Below, piece after piece: positions 6,252 to 13,210 of a DNA stretch of 15,044 bases (positions are counted from its first letter, which is position 1; every line of letters starts with the position of its first letter). The position numbers and the translations under genes are program-made. Origin of the DNA: Actinomycetota bacterium. GTDB lineage: Bacteria; Actinomycetota; Thermoleophilia; Solirubrobacterales; Solirubrobacteraceae. The stretch is taken from contig VAXS01000135.1 in assembly GCA_005883255.1 (NCBI GenBank), positions 1 through 15,044 of the forward strand, read 5' to 3'. A model generated the notes under the pieces. It searched no databases. It was not told the origin of the DNA and saw only the letters and a list, made by a program, of their open reading frames with translations.

Positions 6252-9200
6252 CCGCGCCGGAGCAGCCCGCGCTGTTCGAGGACGCCGGCGGCGCCGCCGA
6301 GCGGCTCACGCCCGAGCAGGCCCGGGCGGTGGACGCCCGCGCGGGCTCGCGCCTGCTGCACGCCAACGCCGGGAGCGGGAAGACGACGGTGGTGGTCGAG
6401 CGCTTCGCCCGCGCGGTGGTGGACGACGGGCTCGACCCCCGGCGGATCCTGGCCATCACGTTCACCGAGAAGGCGGCGGGCGAGCTCCGGCAGCGCCTGC
6501 GCGAGCGGCTGGTCGCGCTGGGGCACGGCCAGGCCGGGCTGGCCGCCGAGGGCGCGCAGGTCTCGACGATCCACGGGTTCTGCGCCGGACTCCTGCGGAC
6601 GCACGCGCTGGCCGCCGGCGTGGACCCGGGCTTCCGGGTCCTGGACGAGGCGGAGGCGGCGCGCCTGCGCGCCGCGGCGTTCGAGGCGGCGTTCGCCGTG
6701 CTGCTCGACGTGGCGGCGGCCGCCGGCGACGACGCGCTCGAGCTGGCGGCCGCCTACCGCCCGGCCCGGCTCTCCCGCCTGATCGAGGCCACTTACGCCC
6801 AGCTGCGCAGCCGGGGCCAGACCGAGCCCGTGCTCCCCGCGATCGAAGCCACCGCCCCCGGGGAAGCCGCCGCCGCGCGGGCGCGGCTCGCCGCCGCCCG
6901 CGACGCCGCCGCCGCCCGCCTGGCCGCCGAGCGCGACGGCGCGATGGTGCGGCGCGCGCGGACCGCGCTCGAGCGCTGCCAGCGGATCCTCGCGGCGCTG
7001 GGCCCCGACCGCCTTCCCGCTCCCGGGGAGCTGGAGCCGGCCGGCTTCGCCCCCGGCAACGCCCGCGCGCTCGCCTGCCCGGAGTGCGGGGAGTACCTGG
7101 AGGCGCTGGCCGCCTTCCGCCGGGCCGCGGTCGACGCGCAGGCCACGCGGGCGTGCGCGCTCCTGGGGAGCCTGCTCGACACGTACGGGAGCGAGTACGC
7201 GGCGCGGAAGCGGGCGCGGTCCGGGCTGGACTTCGACGACCTCGAGCTGCTGGCGCGCGACCTGCTGCGGGACCGTCCCGACGTCCGCGCGACGGTCGCG
7301 GGTCGCTACGAGCTGGTCATGGTGGACGAGTTCCAGGACACGAATGCGCGCCAGCTGGGGCTGCTGGAGCTGATCGACCGCGACAACCTGCTGACTGTGG
7401 GCGACGAGCACCAGGCGATCTACGGCTTCCGCCACGCCGACGTCGAGATCTTCCGCCGCCGCCGGTCGCGGCTGGCGGACAGCGGGAGAGTGGGGACGCT
7501 GGCCGACAACTTCCGCGCGCGCCGGCCGATCCTCCACGCGCTCAACGCGGCCTTCGGGCCGGTGTTCGGAGAGGGCTTCGTGCCTCTGGGGGCCGGGCGC
7601 GCGGACGCCGACGACGTCGCCGGCCCGCTGGTCGAGCTGCTGGTCAGCGGCGAGACGGAGTGGGCGGCGGCCGCGGGAGAGCCCGACGACTCGCTGCCGC
7701 CCGCCCCGGCGGGGCGGCGCGCGGAGGCCCGGCTGGTGGCCCGGCGGGTGCGCGACCTCGTGGAGGGCGGGACGGCGGAGGCGGGCGACGTGGCCGTCCT
7801 GGTGCGCTCGGGCGCGTCGATCGCGCTGTTCGAGCGCGCGCTCGAGGAGGCCGGGCTGGCCACCCACGTGGCGGGCGGGCGCGGGTACTGGTCGGCGCAG
7901 CAGGTGCACGACCTGCTCTCGTACCTGGCGGCGCTCGCCAATCCGCGCGACGAGCTGCGCCTGTTCGAGCTGCTGGCCTCGCCGCTGGTGGGCGTGAGCT
8001 CGGACGGGCTCGCGCTCCTGGGCATGGCCCGGCGGGAAGAGTCACGCGACGCCTGGTGGTGCCTGGAGCGGGCGTTCTGCGGCGAGCCCGCCGGCGGCGG
8101 AGACCTGGCCCGGGCGCTCCCGTCGGAGGACGCGCGACGGCTAGCGGCGTTCTGTCCCTGGTTCGCCGCCGAGCGCCGGGCGGCGCCGCGCCACGGGCTG
8201 GACGAGCTCATCGAGCGCGCGCTGGTGGCCCGCGACTACGACCTGCACGTGCTCGGCCTCCGCGGCGGCGAGCGGCGCCTGGCCAACCTGCGCAAGCTGG
8301 CGCGACTGGCGCGCGACTACGAGCGCAGAGAGGGTCGGGATCTGCGCGGATTCCTCGAGCACGCCGCGGTGTCCGAGGCCGCCGAGCCCGCGGAAGGCGA
8401 AGCGCCGGTGGAGGCGGAGGGACTGGATGCCGTGCGGCTGATGACGATCCATGCCGCCAAGGGGCTGGAGTTCGGCGTGGTCTGCGTCGCCGACCTGGGC
8501 CGGACCGGGCCGAACGACCAGCCGGACCTCCTGGTCGACGAGGACGGTCGCGTCGGCCTGCGGCTGGTGTCGCTGGATGGCAACGGCGGCGTGCCCGCGC
8601 TGGACTGGGAGGCGCTGCGCGACCAGCGCGTCGCCGCCGAGGAGGAAGAGGAGCGGCGCGTGATCTACGTGGCGCTCACCCGCGCGCGCGAGCGGTTGAT
8701 CGTGTCCGGAACGATCCCGGCCGCCGACGACTGGCCGGCGCCCCGCGCCGGCGGCGCGCCCATCGCCTGGCTCGGCCCGGCCCTGGCTCCCGGAATCGCC
8801 ACCGAGCTCGGCGAGGAGGCACCCAGCTACGAAGCGCCCACCGGCGTCCTGTGCCGCCTGGCGACGCCGGCGACGACGCCGGCCTCCAACGCCACCGCCG
8901 CGCCCGGGGAGGATGGCGCGCCCGGGGAGGCTGCTTCGGCGGAGGCCGCCGGTCCGCACGAAGCCGCTGCCGCTCCGGACGCCGGGGGTTCGCCGCAGGG
9001 CGCCGCTTCGCCCGCGGTTCGCGCTCTCTCGTATTCGGGGTTGGAGGCGTATGGGCGGTGCGCCTACCGCTTCTACCTGGAGCGCGTGCTGCGGCTGCCG
9101 CCCGTGGAGCCTCCGCCCGCCGTGCGGGACCACTTCGGCGGCGAGCTGCCGCCGCTGCTGCGCGGCACCCTGGCGCACGTCCTCCTCGAGGGCCTCGACT

Positions 9201-9832
9201 TCGGCCGGTCCTCGGCTCCCGACCCGGCGCTGGTGAAAGCCGTCGCCGCCGAACGCGGCGTCGCGGTCACGGACGAGGCCGCTACCGAGCTCGCCGACCT
9301 GATCGCCGGATTCGTGCACAGCCCGCTCCCAGCCCGCCTGGCCGCGGCCACGGCCCTCCGCCGCGAGGCGCCGTTCGCGTTCCCGCTCAGCACTCCGGGT
9401 GGCGAGGTGCTGGTCAACGGCGTCGTCGACGTCATCGCCCGGGAGGGCGAGCGCACCCTGGTCGTCGACTACAAGACCGACCACCTGGAGCCCGGCGAGG
9501 ACCCGGCCCAGCGCACCGACCGCGACTACGGCATCCAGCGCCTCGTCTACGCCCTGGCCGCGCTCCGCGACGGAGCTCCCGCGGTCGAGGTGGTCCACTG
9601 CTTCCTCGAGCGACCCGAGGCGCCGGCCGCGCACACGTTCACCGCGGCCGGCGTCCCGGAGCTGGAGCGCCGGCTGGGCGAGCTGGCGCAGGGCGCGCTG
9701 ACCGGCGAGTTCCCGGTCACGGACTCGCCGCACCGCGGGCTGTGCGCGACCTGTCCCGGCCGCGCCGCGCTGTGCTCGTACTCCGAGGAGCTCACGCTCC
9801 GCGAGGAGCCCGCGCCCCCCGCCGGATCCTGA
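6239..9832 (+). CDS. addA: AddA-like UvrD/Rep helicase-nuclease subunit
   Basis: This 1197-residue protein starts at GTG 6239, inside the end of the upstream gene, indicating coupled translation. It is a complete superfamily 1A helicase: Q-motif LTPEQARAV (23-31), Walker A GSGKT (45-49), ITFTEKAAGELRQRL (motif Ia), VDEFQDT with D363/E364, GDEHQAIYGFR (388-398), MTIHAAKGLEF (about 733) and VIYVALTRARERL (about 807). An Ala/Gly/Pro-rich linker (about 876-925) leads to a RecB-type nuclease with H980, D1064, D1077-x-K1079 in VVDYKTD, and IQRLVYAL. C941 plus C1169, C1172 and C1179 (CX2CX6C) form an AddB-type Fe-S site, unlike classical AddA, which lacks one. It should unwind and degrade DNA ends together with the upstream subunit. 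The order matches addBA operons, but the double Fe-S layout also recalls AdnAB, so the symbol is by homology class. Confidence 0.85.
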   Translation: MRVVTAPEQPALFEDAGGAAERLTPEQARAVDARAGSRLLHANAGSGKTTVVVERFARAVVDDGLDPRRILAITFTEKAAGELRQRLRERLVALGHGQAGLAAEGAQVSTIHGFCAGLLRTHALAAGVDPGFRVLDEAEAARLRAAAFEAAFAVLLDVAAAAGDDALELAAAYRPARLSRLIEATYAQLRSRGQTEPVLPAIEATAPGEAAAARARLAAARDAAAARLAAERDGAMVRRARTALERCQRILAALGPDRLPAPGELEPAGFAPGNARALACPECGEYLEALAAFRRAAVDAQATRACALLGSLLDTYGSEYAARKRARSGLDFDDLELLARDLLRDRPDVRATVAGRYELVMVDEFQDTNARQLGLLELIDRDNLLTVGDEHQAIYGFRHADVEIFRRRRSRLADSGRVGTLADNFRARRPILHALNAAFGPVFGEGFVPLGAGRADADDVAGPLVELLVSGETEWAAAAGEPDDSLPPAPAGRRAEARLVARRVRDLVEGGTAEAGDVAVLVRSGASIALFERALEEAGLATHVAGGRGYWSAQQVHDLLSYLAALANPRDELRLFELLASPLVGVSSDGLALLGMARREESRDAWWCLERAFCGEPAGGGDLARALPSEDARRLAAFCPWFAAERRAAPRHGLDELIERALVARDYDLHVLGLRGGERRLANLRKLARLARDYERREGRDLRGFLEHAAVSEAAEPAEGEAPVEAEGLDAVRLMTIHAAKGLEFGVVCVADLGRTGPNDQPDLLVDEDGRVGLRLVSLDGNGGVPALDWEALRDQRVAAEEEEERRVIYVALTRARERLIVSGTIPAADDWPAPRAGGAPIAWLGPALAPGIATELGEEAPSYEAPTGVLCRLATPATTPASNATAAPGEDGAPGEAASAEAAGPHEAAAAPDAGGSPQGAASPAVRALSYSGLEAYGRCAYRFYLERVLRLPPVEPPPAVRDHFGGELPPLLRGTLAHVLLEGLDFGRSSAPDPALVKAVAAERGVAVTDEAATELADLIAGFVHSPLPARLAAATALRREAPFAFPLSTPGGEVLVNGVVDVIAREGERTLVVDYKTDHLEPGEDPAQRTDRDYGIQRLVYALAALRDGAPAVEVVHCFLERPEAPAAHTFTAAGVPELERRLGELAQGALTGEFPVTDSPHRGLCATCPGRAALCSYSEELTLREEPAPPAGS
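8900..8930 (+). repeat. Short in-frame tandem duplication in the helicase-nuclease linker
   Basis: GCGCCCGGGGAGG occurs at 8900-8912 and again at 8918-8930, an 18-base period that encodes APGEDG then APGEAA. It lies in the low-complexity linker of the AddA-like protein and keeps the frame, so it probably reflects slippage in a spacer under little constraint. Confidence 0.6.
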
Positions 9833-9833
9833 G

Positions 9834-9875
9834 CGAGCACCCGGCGCCAGCCGTCCCCCGGCGCCGGATCGCTCG
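9834..9875. terminator. Strong GC hairpin between convergent genes
   Basis: CGAGC (9834-9838) and CCGGCGCC (9841-9848) pair with GGCGCCGG (9860-9867) and GCTCG (9871-9875) around an 11-base loop. It begins right after the helicase stop and ends before the stop of the small membrane gene on the other strand, so it could end both transcripts. No T-tract is present. Confidence 0.5.
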
Positions 9876-9886
9876 ACGCGACGTCG

Positions 9887-10063
9887 CTACCAGGCGCCGC
9901 CGCGGCGCCCGAACCGTCCGCCGAAGCCGAAGCCTCCGGACGGGATGCCCGCCAGCAGCACGAGAATCGCGCCGACGGCGGCCACGATGCCCGAGCCCGT
10001 GAGCGCGGCCAGCAGGATGTAGACCAGCGCGGCCACGAGCACGGCGATGATGATCCCGATCAT
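9887..10063 (-). CDS. Small two-helix membrane protein with Gly/Arg tail
   Basis: The 58-residue product starts at the ATG at 10061-10063. AAGGAG (minus strand, 10071-10076) sits seven bases before it, the clearest Shine-Dalgarno sequence of the window, so this start is preferred to the TTG at 10081. Two hydrophobic stretches (about residues 2-21 and 25-44) are separated by a short GSG turn. They are followed by a tail rich in Gly, Phe and Arg (SGGFGFGGRFGRRGG). It looks like one of the many small actinobacterial inner-membrane proteins of unknown role, and I can assign no function. It lies 78 bases downstream of the ANTAR gene on the same strand, with a hairpin between them, so joint transcription is possible but not certain. 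Confidence 0.7.
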   Translation of the reverse strand: MIGIIIAVLVAALVYILLAALTGSGIVAAVGAILVLLAGIPSGGFGFGGRFGRRGGAW

Positions 10064-10105
10064 CCGATCACTCCTTCTCAATGGCTCCCTGCCAGTGGCC
10101 CCTAG

Positions 10106-10125
10106 GGTTCCCCGTCCGGGGAGCC
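10106..10125 (-). terminator. Hairpin downstream of the ANTAR gene
   Basis: GGTTCCCC (10106-10113) and GGGGAGCC (10118-10125) form an eight-pair stem (one wobble) with a four-base loop, 17 bases past the ANTAR stop on the minus strand. It could be a terminator or attenuator between the ANTAR and small membrane genes. No T-tract follows. Confidence 0.4.
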
Positions 10126-10141
10126 GCTAACCGCCGCCGGC

Positions 10142-10774
10142 TCAGTCGCGCGGGAGGAGCGCACGCCCGGCGGCGACCGAGCGCGCCACGTCCACGACCT
10201 TCGCGCTGTGGCGGCGGGCGTGGTCGCGCAGCAGCTCGAACGCGGCGCGCTCATCCACGTCGTGGCGCTCCATCAGGATGCCCTTGGCCCGCTCGATCGT
10301 CGCTCGCCGCTCCAGCGCCGTCTCCAGCTGGTCGACCTTCTCCTCCAGGCGCTCGGCGTCGGCGTGGCGCCGGACCGCCACCTCGATCGCTCCCTGCACC
10401 GTCGCCGGCTCCAGCGGCCGGACGTAGGCGAAGATCCCCTTCTCGGCGGCGGCCGCCACCAGCCCGGGATCCTCCACCTCCAGCAGCGCGATCACCGGGC
10501 CGCTGGCGTAGGACGAGATCTCGGTCATGAGGCCCAGCGCGTGCTCCTCGTCGTCGCGCACCTTCACGAACGCGAGGTCGGGTTCCTCTTCGGCGATCGC
10601 CCGTGCGGCCTCGTCGGGGCTGACCGCCAGCGCGCTCACCTCGTGGCCCAAGGCCTCGAGCACGCGCCGCAGCTCCGCCAGGGCGGCGCGATCCTCGTTC
10701 GCCGCCAGGACGCGCAGCGGCTCCACCGCGCTCGCGATCCCTTCCGCCGTGTCCCCCGTGGTCGTGCTGTCCAT
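10142..10774 (-). CDS. ANTAR-domain regulator with degenerate receiver domain
   Basis: From the ATG at 10772-10774 the protein has 210 residues (a GTG at 10801 would add nine). Residues about 20-130 form a response-regulator receiver-like domain: the acidic pair E27/D28 is kept. The aspartate normally phosphorylated appears replaced by K71 (PDLAFVKV), and the conserved C-terminal Lys by Arg (YVRPLEP), so classical phosphorylation is unlikely. A coiled-coil-like stretch (about 137-158) leads into a typical ANTAR domain (about 155-205, with RATIERAKGILMERHDVDERAAFELLRDHAR). ANTAR proteins such as AmiR and NasR bind paired hairpins in nascent RNA and prevent termination. Phosphorylation-independent, AmiR-like control is the likely mode. 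The upstream 233 bases hold a SigB-like promoter and several inverted repeats. The RNA target is unknown. Confidence 0.88.
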   Translation of the reverse strand: MDSTTTGDTAEGIASAVEPLRVLAANEDRAALAELRRVLEALGHEVSALAVSPDEAARAIAEEEPDLAFVKVRDDEEHALGLMTEISSYASGPVIALLEVEDPGLVAAAAEKGIFAYVRPLEPATVQGAIEVAVRRHADAERLEEKVDQLETALERRATIERAKGILMERHDVDERAAFELLRDHARRHSAKVVDVARSVAAGRALLPRD

Positions 10775-10790
10775 GCCGAGCCAGGCCGCT

Positions 10791-10852
10791 CCAGTGCTCA
10801 CCGCAGCTTAAACACTGGAACGCCCCCGAGGGGGCGCCCCAGCGCTGGAACG
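10791..10852. repeat. Cluster of inverted and direct repeats upstream of the ANTAR gene
   Basis: CCAGTG (10791-10796) and CACTGG (10813-10818) are inverted around 16 bases. C(A/G)CTGGAACG occurs directly at 10813-10822 and 10843-10852, exactly 30 bp apart. CGCCCCC (10821-10827) and GGGGGCG (10830-10836) are inverted, and CCAGCGCTGG (10839-10848) is a perfect palindrome. All lie between the candidate promoter and the start codon. They could be operator sites spaced three helical turns apart, or hairpins in the leader RNA. Confidence 0.5.
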
Positions 10853-10913
10853 GGAAGTGCACCGGGCAGGCCGAGGACGGGTTCGGCGTATGTATGCCCG
10901 GCGCAAGGGGCCA

Positions 10914-10938
10914 ATACCCCCGGCCCCCCGCACCAAAC
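10914..10938 (-). promoter_or_regulatory. SigB/SigF-type promoter match for the ANTAR gene
   Basis: On the minus strand GTTT (10938-10935) is followed after 15 bases by GGGTAT (10919-10914), a full match to the GTTT-N(12-17)-GGGTA pattern of SigB/SigF-class sigma factors. Transcription would begin near 10905, giving a leader of about 130 bases that contains the repeats. Motif match only. Confidence 0.5.
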
Positions 10939-10974
10939 AACTTTTTGGATCTGCGCATCAGCCGGACCCGTGGC

Positions 10975-10998
10975 GTTCGGCACGAGGGCTGCGGGTAT
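10975..10998 (+). promoter_or_regulatory. SigB/SigF-type promoter match for the HAD-sigma factor unit
   Basis: GTTC (10975-10978), 14 bases, then GGGTAT (10993-10998), with the ATG of the HAD gene nine bases later. The transcript would be leaderless or nearly so, which fits the absence of a Shine-Dalgarno sequence. It is divergent from the minus-strand match and shares an AT-rich patch (about 10934-10950). Confidence 0.5.
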
Positions 10999-11007
10999 GC
11001 GACTCGG

Positions 11008-11670
11008 ATGCCCGACCTCCCCGCCGCGATCCTCGACGTCGACGGCACGCTGGTGGACACCGTCTACCACCACGCCCTGGCCTGGCACCGGGCGCTGCGC
11101 CGCAGCGAGCTCGACGTGCCCGTGTGGCGGGTGCACCGGCACATCGGCATGGGCGGCGACCAGATGGTGGCCGCGCTGTGCGGCCAGGAGGTCGAGCGCG
11201 ACCGGGGCGACGCGATCCGCGAGGCCGAGTCCGAGGAGTACGACAACCTGATCGGCGAGGTCCGCCCGCTCCCCGGCGCCCGGGAGCTGGTCGAGGAGCT
11301 CAAGCGCCGCGGCCACGCCGTCGTGCTGGCCAGCTCGGCCAAGGCCGGCGAGCTCGACCACTACCTGGACCTGCTGGCGGTGCGCGAGCTGGCCGACGCC
11401 TGGACCTCCTCGGCCGACGTCGAGGCCACCAAGCCCGACCCGGACCTGGTCCAGCAGGCGCTGGGGCGCGTGCCCGAAGGCTCGGCGGTCATGGTCGGCG
11501 ACTCGGTGTGGGACTGCGAGGCCGCCGGCCGGGCGAGCATCCCCAGCGTCGGGCTGCTCACCGGCGGCTTCTCGGAGGGCGAGCTGCGTGACGCCGGAGC
11601 CGACCCGGTGTTCCCATCGGTGGACGACCTGCACCGGGGGTTGGACCGGACCCCGCTTGGTAGCCTGTGA
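11008..11670 (+). CDS. HAD-superfamily hydrolase (phosphoglycolate phosphatase/beta-PGM-like)
   Basis: The ATG at 11008 gives 220 residues beginning with a textbook motif I, LDVDGTLVDT (D10 and D12). A helical cap domain follows, then motif II serine in VLASSAKAG (about 111-119), motif III K142 in TKPDPDLV, and motif IV VGDSVWDCEAA with D165 and D169. All catalytic residues of an active subfamily-I HAD phosphatase or phosphomutase are therefore present. The substrate cannot be told; the cap size fits phosphoglycolate phosphatase or beta-phosphoglucomutase relatives. It is the first gene of a run with the sigma factor, mobA and ku, and a SigB-like promoter match sits directly before it. Longer starts upstream were rejected because they would run through the promoter region and lack motifs. 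Confidence 0.85.
   Translation: MPDLPAAILDVDGTLVDTVYHHALAWHRALRRSELDVPVWRVHRHIGMGGDQMVAALCGQEVERDRGDAIREAESEEYDNLIGEVRPLPGARELVEELKRRGHAVVLASSAKAGELDHYLDLLAVRELADAWTSSADVEATKPDPDLVQQALGRVPEGSAVMVGDSVWDCEAAGRASIPSVGLLTGGFSEGELRDAGADPVFPSVDDLHRGLDRTPLGSL
11661..11666 (+). promoter_or_regulatory. Candidate -10 element for the sigma factor gene
   Basis: TAGCCT, the same hexamer as before fxsA, overlaps the last codons of the HAD gene 73 bases before the sigma start. A TTGGAC at 11641-11646 is only 14 bases away, too close for a standard -35, so support is weak. Confidence 0.25.
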
Positions 11671-11739
11671 ATCGAGGTCCGGCCCAGAGATTCGCCGGCC
11701 CGGAAGGCGCCCGAACCGCCGGCGCAGGGGTTTTCCATC

Positions 11740-12588
11740 GTGCTGAAGGAAGAAGCCGGCATCAGCGACAGTCCCGATACGCCGCAGGACGAGCCCGGCG
11801 AGTCTCCAGAGGAGGCGGAGTCCAGCGTCGAGCGCGCGCGGGAGACGCGCGCGCTGTTCCTGCGCTTCCAGCGGCAGCGAGACCCGGCCGCCCGCGACGA
11901 GCTGATCGAGCGGTTCATGCCCCTGGCCCGCCAGCTCGCCCGCCGCTACCAGCGGGCCAACGAGCCGCTGGACGACCTGGTCCAGGTGGCGAGCATCGGG
12001 CTGGTCAAGGCGGTGGACCGGTTCGAGCTCGAGCGCGGGGTGGCGTTCTCCTCGTACGCGGTGCCCACGATCCTGGGCGAGCTCAAGCGCTACTTCCGCG
12101 ACTCCGGCTGGGCCGTCCACGTACCGCGCGGGATCCAGGAGCGGGCCATGCAGGTCGACCGTGCGCTCAAGGAGCTGGGCGGGCGGCTGGGTCGCTCGCC
12201 GTCGGTGGACGAGGTGGCCGAGCACCTCGACGCCTCGGTGGAGGACGTGCTGGCGGCGATGGAGGCGGGCCAGGCCTACGAGGCGGTCTCGCTCGACGCC
12301 CAGCGCAGCGCCGGCGAGACCGACAGCGACACGTTCGCCGACTCGATCGGCGTCGAGGACGAGCGCTTCGAGCTGGTGGAGTACGGCGCCACGATCGCGC
12401 CCACGCTCAAGGCGCTCCCCAAGCGCGACCAGGTGGTCCTGCACCTGCGGTTCGTGGAGGACATGACCCAGTCGCAGATCGCCGAGCGCATCGGCGTCTC
12501 CCAGATGCAGGTCTCGCGCCTGATCCGCCGGGCGCTGGCCCGGCTGCGCACCGTGGCCGAAGCCGGCGAGCGCGACACCAAGGACTGA
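11740..12588 (+). CDS. RNA polymerase sigma factor, SigB/SigF/SigG family
   Basis: The GTG at 11740 follows AGGGG (11726-11730) by nine bases and yields 282 residues with an acidic, Pro/Glu-rich N-terminus. Region 2 (about 55-135) holds LDDLVQVASIGLVKAVDRFE and VAFSSYAVPTILGELKRYFR. Region 3 (about 145-185) has LGRSPSVDEVAEHLD. Region 4 (about 225-272) ends in a helix-turn-helix, DMTQSQIAERIGVSQMQVSRLIRRAL. This is the signature of the SigB/SigF/SigG subgroup, which controls general stress or differentiation and is usually held by an anti-sigma kinase released by a STAS protein. No anti-sigma gene is adjacent; the STAS gene at the left end is a possible but distant partner. SigB-like promoter matches just upstream suggest autoregulation through the HAD gene transcript. 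Confidence 0.93.
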   Translation: MLKEEAGISDSPDTPQDEPGESPEEAESSVERARETRALFLRFQRQRDPAARDELIERFMPLARQLARRYQRANEPLDDLVQVASIGLVKAVDRFELERGVAFSSYAVPTILGELKRYFRDSGWAVHVPRGIQERAMQVDRALKELGGRLGRSPSVDEVAEHLDASVEDVLAAMEAGQAYEAVSLDAQRSAGETDSDTFADSIGVEDERFELVEYGATIAPTLKALPKRDQVVLHLRFVEDMTQSQIAERIGVSQMQVSRLIRRALARLRTVAEAGERDTKD

Positions 12589-12598
12589 GCCTCGCTCC

Positions 12599-13180
12599 GT
12601 GAGCCAGCCGCGGCCCATCGGCGCCGTGCTGGCGGGCGGGCGGGCGCGCCGGCTGGGCGGGGACAAGGCGCGGCTGGAGATCGCCGGGCGCCCGCTGGTC
12701 GCCTGGCCCCTGGCCGCCCTGGCGGCCGCCCTGGCCGAGGTCGTGGTGGTGGCGAAACGGGACACGCCGCTGCCCGAGCTGGGGGACGTCGAGATCTGGC
12801 ACGAGCCCGACCAGCCGCGACACCCGGGCGCGGGCATCGCCCACGCCCTGGAGCGCGCCGCCGGCCGCCCGGTGCTCGTGTGCGCCGGGGACATGCCGCT
12901 GGTGACCCCGGAGCTCGTGCGTCGACTGGCCGGCGAGGACGCCGACGGCGCCCCTGCCGTGGTCCCCCGGGCCGGTGGCCGGCTGCAGCCGCTGCTCGCC
13001 CGCTACGAGGCTGCCGCCCTCCCCGCGCTGCGGGCGGCGGCCCCCGACGCCCCGCTCACCGCGGTGGTCGAAGCCCTGGGCCCGCGCGTGGTCGAGCTGC
13101 CCGACGAGGGCCCGTTCCTGAACGTGAACACGCCCGCGGACGTGGCCGCGGCGGCGCAATTCCTGTCCCGGGGCTCCTGA
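12599..13180 (+). CDS. mobA: MobA-like molybdenum cofactor guanylyltransferase
   Basis: The GTG at 12599 lies ten bases after the sigma factor stop and gives 193 residues. The N-terminal AVLAGGRARRLGGDKA (about residues 9-24) is the nucleotide-binding signature of MobA, with the K of GGDKA. CAGDMPLVTPELV (about 97-109) carries the metal-binding Asp, and FLNVNTPAD (about 174-182) closes the fold. MobA attaches GMP to molybdopterin in the cytoplasm to form the bis-MGD cofactor of DMSO-reductase-type enzymes. No other molybdopterin gene lies in the window, so the call rests on motifs; a related NTP transferase is the alternative. The short gap suggests co-transcription with the sigma gene. Confidence 0.8.
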   Translation: MSQPRPIGAVLAGGRARRLGGDKARLEIAGRPLVAWPLAALAAALAEVVVVAKRDTPLPELGDVEIWHEPDQPRHPGAGIAHALERAAGRPVLVCAGDMPLVTPELVRRLAGEDADGAPAVVPRAGGRLQPLLARYEAAALPALRAAAPDAPLTAVVEALGPRVVELPDEGPFLNVNTPADVAAAAQFLSRGS

Positions 13181-13197
13181 ATGCGCTCGCGTTCGGG

Positions 13198-13203
13198 TAA
13201 GAC
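13198..13203 (+). promoter_or_regulatory. Candidate -10 element, near-leaderless ku transcript
   Basis: TAAGAC ends seven bases before the ku ATG, and no Shine-Dalgarno sequence is present. The -35 side is poor, so read-through from mobA is equally possible. Confidence 0.25.
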
Positions 13204-13210
13204 TTAGGGT

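Noticed and set aside
8141..9733. 530-codon antisense frame opposite the AddA-like gene
   Set aside because: No recognisable domain and mirrored codon bias; shadow of the sense gene.
2704..10107. Palindrome CCCTAGGG at 2704-2711 and again at 10100-10107
   Set aside because: Both copies lie in gene-end regions, but two copies of an 8-base palindrome are too few to argue for a function.
10775..11007. tRNA, small RNA gene or riboswitch in the 233-base gap
   Set aside because: No tRNA-like arms or known riboswitch core were seen; the repeats are better explained as operators or leader hairpins.
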